Shown: positions 16,601 to 64,000 of the stretch, piece by piece | Position numbering within the stretch: position 1 is the stretch's first letter | How the letters are laid out: each line of letters begins with the position of its first letter | Assembly (NCBI RefSeq): GCF_001704415.2 | Contig: NC_030820.1 | Span: 46,854,036 to 46,918,035 of the forward strand | DNA length: 64,000 nucleotides | Reading direction: 5' to 3' | Source: Capra hircus | Taxonomy: Eukaryota > Chordata > Mammalia > Artiodactyla > Bovidae | The notes under the pieces: generated by a model | Databases searched by the model: none | What the model was told of the DNA's origin: nothing | What the model saw: the letters and a program-made list of their open reading frames with translations, nothing else | Program-made: the position numbers and the translations under genes

Positions 16601-17860
16601 CTGCCTCATCAGCCTACCGCTTGAGGGGTAGAAAATTTACAGCCCTGAGTGAAACGTAAATCCAGGCTCTGTGCTCAGTCGCATCGGTTTGTCTGACTCT
16701 TTAGGAAGAAAAGCCACCTTTTCTTTAGCTGTTTGAAGGGAGGTACAGTTATGATTTAAAAAAAACAAGAAAAGTTATCTCCCTACTACCAGCTCTTAAA
16801 GCTCCTCCGCCACCTACACACAAATTGATATCATTTATTCTATGTAACTTTCTAAGTTTTTTTTCCTCTACAAGTATATATCTTTTAAAAAACAAAAATG
16901 AGTTCATGCCATAAAGAATTCAGCAAAGTGCTTACTAAAGTATGTTTAATTTTATGCCAGGTTCATGTTTTGTTTATCAGCACCTCTTAAAAAGATGGCA
17001 TCATATCCTACAAATGTAACCTAACCTAACTGCCAATCTCTTGTAATTCGGGCAACTCCTTGAAGTAGTATTGTTGGATAGAGGAGCATACGCATTAAAT
17101 TTTTGATAAATGTTAACTAAGTTGACTTCTAAAAGATTGTAATTTACATTCCAGCCAAGACTATGAGCATGCTCCTTGCCTCTAATTTTTCTGTTACTGG
17201 CAATCTAATTTTTAAATCTGTGCTCGTTTGTGTGGAAATTTCAATTTGCATATTAAAAGACTGGTGCAAATTGGATATCTTTCATACAGTTCTTGACCAT
17301 TGCATGTTTATATTTTTTCTATTAAACTTTTTTCTGATTGATTAAAAGCATTTCATATATTAACCATCTCCCTATTATGAATATTCTCCCTTTGTTTCTT
17401 TTTTCTTTTGTTTACAGCATTTCTTTTTAGTTACTTCTAATGTTTTACCTTGGTCTGTAGAATTCTTTAGTCTTTCTATCATGTATAGTGTGGATGTGGT
17501 TTTATTTATCCTGTTCAAAGATTGATGAATTTCACCAAATCTAGAATATTGTCAACCATTATGGTTTCAAAAATTCCCTTTCCCTACTCAATGCTCTCCC
17601 TCTAGTATTTCTATTAGATGTGTCTTTAATTTACTTTAAAATACCTTCAATTGTAAGATACTCCATTATTTTATTAGCACAAGAAAATAAAATATGCACC
17701 TATCCTGTAATAAATACGTAAAAGTACACACATATATAAAAGCACTCGTAATATGTCTTAACATTCAGTTTCTCAGTCAGTTGCTGATAACTGCTGTTTT
17801 TTCCATATATCACCGTTGTCAAGGCTGTGAATGGTGCAGCATTCTTAAGAGTGATACTGG
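16601..17860. other. PCNA-CDS2 spacer, proximal part
   Basis: AT-rich with no exon recognised. About 17000-17340 looks like a decayed L1-type stretch, but I cannot assign it securely. Confidence 0.4.
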
Positions 17861-17865
17861 GCTTC

Positions 17866-18187
17866 CCTGGTGGCTCAGTGATGCAGAGTCACCTACTGGT
17901 GTAGGACCTTGGGGTTCGATCCTAATCCTGGAAGATCCCACATACCTTGGAACAGGGTCTATGCACTACAACTATTGAGCCTGTGCTCTAGAGCCAGGGA
18001 ACCGCAACTACTGAAGCCTGACTGCCCTATAGCCCATGGCCCAAAACAAGAGAAGCTATCACAATGAGAAGCCAGTGCACTTAAATTGAAACCAAGAGTA
18101 GCCCCTACTAGCTGCACCTAGATAAAGTTTGCACAAAATAACAAAGGTCTGGCACAGCCAAAAATAAATAAAATTATTTTAAAAAGA
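17866..18187 (+). mobile_element. CHR-type SINE, long form
   Basis: GGGCTTCCCTGGTGGCTCAG head, then GATCCCACATACCTTGG, AACCGCAACTACTGAAGCC and AGAGAAGC...CAATGAGAAGCC, ending in GCCAAAAATAAATAAAATT. Confidence 0.85.
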
Positions 18188-18737
18188 GTGCTACTCTGTT
18201 GTTTCTGGAATTTATTCCAAGACTCAGCCATGCATTTGTAAATTTTGATGCTAGCACTAACTTCAATTATGTATGATCAACTACCCTTTTGCATGTATTT
18301 TTATATCAAAACACAACAGTTTCATCTTTTGTGGGTATTTTCCTTCTAGGTCATTTTGGTGTCTGAGTTCCTTTGCAAAATGTGGAATGCATTTATTCTT
18401 CCAGTGAGAAATATTTGCTTCACTAATAACATGTATACTCTGTTACTGTTTCTGTGCTTTGTGCTTACATAATAGCATTTTGGCATTTTAATGCCAAATC
18501 AAAGTGTTATTAATTTGAAGGTATTTTAAATAGCAATTAAACTCCACTCATGATTTAAGAATGGCTATGAACTGTGGTCAGATATGGCCTTTCTGAGTAG
18601 TTAGCATTTTACCAGAGAAACTAGCTGTTTGGAGAGTCGGAGAAAGAGTATTCTTGGCTGAAAAAATAACATTTAAAAGGACAGCATGCTTAGAAGGTGT
18701 TCAGATAGTAGTTTGTTTTAAAATTCAAAGCTTTTTG

Positions 18738-19077
18738 GACTTCCCTAGTGGCACAGTGGATAAGAATTCGCCTGCCAATGCAGGGGACTAGGGTTTGATC
18801 TGTGGTTCAGGAAGGAAGATCATGTGCCATGAGCAACTAAGCCCATATGCCACAACTACTGGGCCCACACTCTAGAGGCCCATGAGCTGCAACCACTGTG
18901 CCTAGAGCCTGCGCTGGGCAATAAGGGAAGCCACCGCATTGAGAAGCCTGTACACTGCAAGAGAAGCCACCACAATGAAAGCCTATGCCCTGCAATGGAC
19001 AGTGGCCCCTGCTCGCTGCAACTAGAGAAAGCCCAAGAAAAGCAAGGAAGACCCAGTGCAGCCAAAAATAAGTAAGT
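18738..19077 (+). mobile_element. CHR-type SINE, long form
   Basis: GGACTTCCCTAGTGGCACAG head and the repeated GAAGCCACC blocks. It ends GAAGACCCAGTGCAGCC followed by AAAAATAAGTAAG. Confidence 0.87.
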
Positions 19078-19148
19078 CAATCTGAAAAATTCAAAGCTTT
19101 TTAATAAATATTTTCCTCCAGTTTTATTGAGATGTAATTGACATATAG

Positions 19149-19378
19149 GCTTCCCTAGTGGCTCAGTGGTAAAGAATCAGCCTGCCAGTGCAGGAGATAG
19201 GAGTTTGATCCCTGGTCTGGGAAGATCCCCTGGAGAAGGAAATGGCACCCACTCCAGTATTCTCACCAGGAAAAATCTCATAGAAAAATATCTGTGTAAA
19301 AGCCCACAGAGGATCCTGCTGGACTGTGGTTCATGGGGTCGCAAAGGTTTGGACACGATTTAGGGACTGAACAACAAC
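19149..19378 (+). mobile_element. Bov-tA SINE with target-site duplication
   Basis: Head GGCTTCCCTAGTGGCTCAGT, B box GTTTGATCCCTGG, tail GGACACGATTTAGGGACTGA. It is flanked by AATTGACA at 19136-19143 and 19379-19386. The left flank (19113-19148, TTTATTGAGATGTAATTGAC) is an old L1 3' end, so the SINE landed in an L1 relic. Confidence 0.88.
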
Positions 19379-19604
19379 AATTGACAGAACTCAAAGACTG
19401 ATATGTCTGGAACACACTGAACAAAGGGGAGAGAAGTTGCAAAGAGAGGCAGGGCTGAGATCTTACAGCACTTTGGAAGCCTTCTATAAGTGAAAAAGAA
19501 AGTTATCAAAGGAAGCTTTGACATGTTGTAAGAGGATTACTTAAACATCTAGTAAAGGTGCTATTCCAAACAAAAATGAATTATGATAAAAAATTCATTA
19601 AACT

Positions 19605-19798
19605 TCTAGGATGCTGGGAGGGATTGGGGGCTTGAGAAGGGGACGACAGAGGATGAGATGGTTGGATGGCATCACTGACTTGATGGACATGAGTTTGAGT
19701 GGACTCTGGGAGTTGGTGATGGACAGGGAGGCCTAGTGTGCTGCGATTCATGGGGTTGCAAAGAGCCAGACACAACTGAGCGACTGAACTGAACTGAG
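19605..19798 (+). mobile_element. BovB LINE 3'-end fragment
   Basis: From GATGCTGGGAGGGATTGGGG through GATGAGATGGTTGGATGGC to GAGCGACTGAACTGAACTGA. It ends in the typical short TGAAC repeat and is heavily 5'-truncated. Confidence 0.9.
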
Positions 19799-20654
19799 GG
19801 AAGAATAAAGCTATAGGCTCTTCCTAATTGTTTACTAAAATAAATTCGACAGATTAATTAAAATTCAAATACGTGTAAACTCAAGAAATGGAAAAATATA
19901 TTGGTAAATATTTAAGAGATCTTGCTGTGGACTTCTAAACATAAAAGGGAAAAACACCCCATAAAACATAAGGAATGACTATATAAGTTTTAAAACTTTC
20001 ATATGCCTAAAAACTTGTGTCTGTTAATATATTTGAAGTTTCCACAATAGAGAAATCCAATTCAGTGTATCTAAACAAAAGCCAAAGGTCTCTGGCTTTC
20101 AGTGTCTAAGGTCTAGTCTTAGTAAATGTATGAAAAAATGGTTTGCATTCTGAAGCTGTGTGCACTGGTTCTCCAGTTAGGCTGGGTTTCAAAGCAAACA
20201 GCCGAGCTTCCAGGAGGACTGATGTAATGCTTACTTGGATGTGACCTTTCACATGTTCCCCAAAGGTGAGAATCTAGTTACTAACACTTCCACTTGTCTT
20301 AAGGATGAACTTGTGGCTCTCTCTGTTGACATCCTTTTACATCCTATAGCTAATAAACCTTGTATAACTTATCCAAGTGTCTTAGTCTTCAGTTCAAGAG
20401 GTGATCACTAACAGCCATAACAGTGGTCACACAGTCCCCAACAGATTAAAAGAGTTTAAAAATTACAATCAGCATGTTATTTACTTTTATAAATAAGGTT
20501 AAGACAAAACACAAAAGCAAGGCTTTCTCTAAATAAATAATGGCCTGAATGGAGTGGTCTGTTTCTCTCAAAAAACAAAATCAAGTATTTGTGCAATGTT
20601 GTTAATAGAGAACAAAGTATACCCTGAAATCATTGATCCTCCACACCGATTTTG

Positions 20655-20860
20655 GGCTTTCCTGGTGGCTCATCGGTAAAGAATCTGCCTGCAATGCAGG
20701 AGGGAGACGTGGGTTCTATCCCTGGGTTAGGAAGATCCCCTGGAGGAGGGCATGGCAACCCACTCCAGTGTTCTTGTTTGGAGAATCCCGTGGACAGAGG
20801 AGCCTTGTGGGCTACAGTCCATTGGGTCACAAAGAGTTGCATACGACTGAAGCGACTTAA
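20655..20860 (+). mobile_element. Bov-tA SINE
   Basis: GGGCTTTCCTGGTGGCTCAT head, GTTCTATCCCTGGG B box, Bov-A body, tail ACGACTGAAGCGACTTAAC. Confidence 0.92.
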
Positions 20861-21214
20861 CACGGATCTCACGTTTACTTTACTGTAGACTGTAAGCAGT
20901 GTTACAGGCATTTTGGGATCTAGTTTCACAGAAATCAAGAAAATAAAACATCCAGTTCAGAATTCTGTTTTCCCCAAACCTCACAGTTCAGGTCAAAATT
21001 GCTAACACAAAATTGTATCTCCTATGCGTGCAAATTTCTCTCCTTGTTAAATTACAAGATGCTAAGGGAAGGGGCCCCACTTTATACTTGTTTTACATCA
21101 CTTACAAGGCAGTGAACAGGAACTGCTGAAAGCAATGCTGAGTAACACAGATATTAACAATAAATTTAAGAAGGCCGGGAGTATGTTAGAGCGGGCGTTG
21201 GTGGCAAACAGATT

Positions 21215-21520
21215 TATGTTCTAATTCTTAGTGGGCACTTTTTAGCCGTGAGACCTTGGCTAAATCATTTTCTTTTAGGAGAAACCTCATTCATTAGGGA
21301 CTTGGGATGTGTCAGGTACAGAGGGGATCCGGCTGTGAACAAAGTAGGCAACATTCCTCCCTACCTAAAAGGTCTTTCAGTATTTCAGAAGGCAGAAAAG
21401 AAATCTGAATAACCGTGGAAAACCCTAACTGTAAAATGAAAATCATATCCACTTCCAAGTGTTGTGCAGTTTAAATGAGATAGATTACATAGTTCAGTGC
21501 CCAGCACATAAAATAAAGCA
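21215..21520 (+). mobile_element. Degraded MIR
   Basis: AGCCGTGAGACCTTGGCTAA, then after a gap ACTGTAAAATGAAAATCAT, TTTAAATGAGATAGATTAC and AGTGCCCAGCACATAAAATA, in MIR consensus order. The middle looks interrupted. Confidence 0.6.
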
Positions 21521-21671
21521 GACGATACAGACTGAAGTTTGAATTTCACTTCCTTATCAGTAATCTCCTTTTACACAGGTGGGCTCCCCAGGCCTTTCTG
21601 CTCATGGCCTAATAAGCGGATACTTATCCGTGTGAGGCAAAGTACTGACTAGGCAGGCAGGAGACTGGGGA

Positions 21672-21795
21672 AAGTGAAAGAAAGTGAAGTCGTTCAGTCG
21701 TGTCCGACTCTTAGCGACCCCATGGACTGTAGCCTACCAGGCTCCTAAGTCCATGGGATTTTGCAGGCAAGAATACTGGAGTGGGTTGCCATTAT
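21672..21795 (-). mobile_element. Bov-A monomer abutting the CDS2 CpG island
   Basis: GTGAAGTCGTTCAGTCGTGT, CGACCCCATGGACTGTAGCC, GGCAAGAATACTGGAGTGGG. This is the A2-type half unit, ending about 50 bp before the GC-rich promoter begins. Confidence 0.9.
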
Positions 21796-22278
21796 CCCCA
21801 GCAAGTTGTTAACCTCTAAGACCCTGGGCGCCAGTGCTCGAGTTCCCATTGGCTAGTCTCCTTCCGAAACACGCCTTTTCCCGCCCCTTCATGCTACTAT
21901 CTAATAACGCACGCCTCTCCACTACGTTTCACTTGCCCCGCCTTCGCCCCGCCTCCCTAACGGGTTCGCGCCATTGGTGGATCTCCCGGGCCGCGATGGC
22001 GGTGGTGCGCCTGCGCCCTCCCTCCGGGCCTTTACCAGAAAAGGAGCAAGCAGGCAGAGGTTGGAGAAGGCTGGTCAAGCTCCGCCCGGGTGAAAGGGCG
22101 GCGGCTGAGCCGGGAGGGGCCGAGTTCCAGGGCTGGCGGCTGGGCTGCGGTGGGGCTAGCGAGGCGCTGCGTAGCTGCGCGCTGCTTTGGCGACTCGGGG
22201 CTGGCCGAGCAGAGTCCGCGCGCCGGCCCCGGCGTCTGCGCTACGCGGCAGCGGCGACTAAGCGCTGGTGTTTCCAGC

Positions 22279-62676
<40,398 letters not shown>

Positions 62677-64000
62677 GTATGTGCCACTCACATGGGATGA
62701 ATGACCCTTGGCTGGTTAGTGACTACAAAGAGAGAGGCCCCCTCTCCACCACTGCCTTCGCTCAAAAAACCTAGCTTCTTCCCTCCCCAAAGCTGTAAAC
62801 CCCAGGATGGAAGAGAATTGCTTAAGTCAATTCAGGGAGAGGACAGGAAATGTTTCCTCCTACCTCAAACTATTAAGACCAGAGTTCTGAAAGTGTGCTT
62901 TTGGGTCCTGGGGCACCCTGAGATGCTTTGAGGGTATCTGTGAGATCACAGTTGTTTTCTTCATAACATAATGACATCATTTGCTTTTTCATTTTGTCAT
63001 CATTTGCCATGGTGGTGCAAAAGCAGTGGTGGGTAAGCCTGCTGACACCTTAGCATGAGTGGAGGCAGTGGCACCAAACTGGACTGTCATCGGATTCATT
63101 GTGCCACACACTCACAAGACCTATCCAGCTTATCTTAACAGTGTCTTTGAAGAAATAGTAAAATTATTAATTTTATTAAATCTTGATCCTTGACTATACA
63201 TCTCCTAATACTCTGGTGCCAAAATGGAAAGTATACGTAAAATGCTTCTGCTGACTGCTGCAGGACAGTGCTTACCTAAAGGGAGAGTTTGTGTGCCCCT
63301 GTTTGAATTCTGAGCTGTACTGGCGGCTTTTTTATGGGGACATAAATTTTAATTGAAAAGAAATGAGAAACTAGGTTTTCATATAGGTTTTTGGCAGGCA
63401 TTTTTCTTAAAAAAGAAATGAAGTGAGATTTGTCACTTCCAGAAAACAACTGACAATAATTGTTACCAATGATAAAATTTGGTTTTCAAGTAAAAATTAG
63501 AATTTTGGGAAGTATATACCTGCCACGGAAGTTTGATAACTTCTTAAATACTTAAAGACTTTTCTGATGGGATCTGTGGTGATTTTAACATATGACATTT
63601 TGACATTGTATGGCAAAATGTGTTTACATGTGGCAGATTTATGTAACTCATTAAACCAGTATTTTTGAAATGGCCAGTGCATGGTGTTACAGTCATACAT
63701 GGATAAAATGATCTATTCAAAGTGCAGTATAGACCAATGGATTTTAATGTGAGAGTACAAAAAAATTATTGATAGGATTTCAGATTCCACATTGCACCAA
63801 CTTTTTAGAAACCTATCACTTGTCAAGTTTTGGTGTAGTATCAGAAAAGAATCCCTGTAATTATCTGAAAAGACGGTGCTAAAATAATCTTCTTTTTTCA
63901 ATGATGTATCCTTGTAGGACTGGATTTTCTTCATATACTTCAAACAAAACATATTGCTGTAGACTGAACGCATAATATGTTAATGTCCTCTGTAAAGCAG
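62677..64000 (+). other. CDS2 intron 10, 5' part
   Basis: After donor GTATGT the sequence is AT-rich and unique. No exon 11 is found before the end. Confidence 0.6.

Overview
The window is mammalian nuclear DNA from a ruminant, almost certainly a bovid. The evidence is the repeat load: BovB (RTE-type) LINE fragments, Bov-tA and Bov-A2 SINEs, tRNA-Glu-derived CHR SINEs and a small ruminant mariner-type palindrome, next to older mammalian MIR, L2, L1 and hAT relics. Nothing in the sequence separates cattle from sheep or goat. The order TMEM230 - PCNA - CDS2 matches the human 20p12.3 order as I remember it.

Layout. 1-3176: 3' flank and 3' UTR of TMEM230 with a BovB 3' fragment. 3177-8051: the three coding exons of TMEM230 (minus strand, complete 120-residue short isoform), with a CpG-rich promoter at about 9940-10560. 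10561-11490: a short intergenic gap with an old L1 tail. 11490-16250: complete PCNA (minus strand, six coding exons, 261 residues), with poly(A) signal, promoter, and an E2F/CCAAT cluster inside intron 1. 16600-21830: repeat-rich spacer. 21830-22640: CpG island carrying CDS2 exon 1. 22279-64000: CDS2 (plus strand), coding exons 1 to 10 (residues 1-327). Its last exons lie beyond the window, and intron 1 is about 28.5 kb and holds most of the mobile elements and satellites.

The genes do not form a pathway. TMEM230 is a two-pass vesicle membrane protein, PCNA is the replication sliding clamp, and CDS2 is the ER CDP-diacylglycerol synthase. PCNA and CDS2 are head-to-head about 6.1 kb apart. PCNA and TMEM230 are tandem on the minus strand.

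I found no undescribed coding system. The observations most worth following are regulatory or structural: an E2F plus paired-CCAAT cluster in PCNA intron 1 whose E2F decamer recurs in the CDS2 CpG island, a 210-bp duplication containing two very long TG tracts inside a SINE inserted in a MIR, a 78-bp minisatellite that stays open in several frames, and several palindromes. All exon boundaries were placed by hand from splice consensus, reading-frame continuity and remembered protein sequences. Repeat boundaries are approximate.
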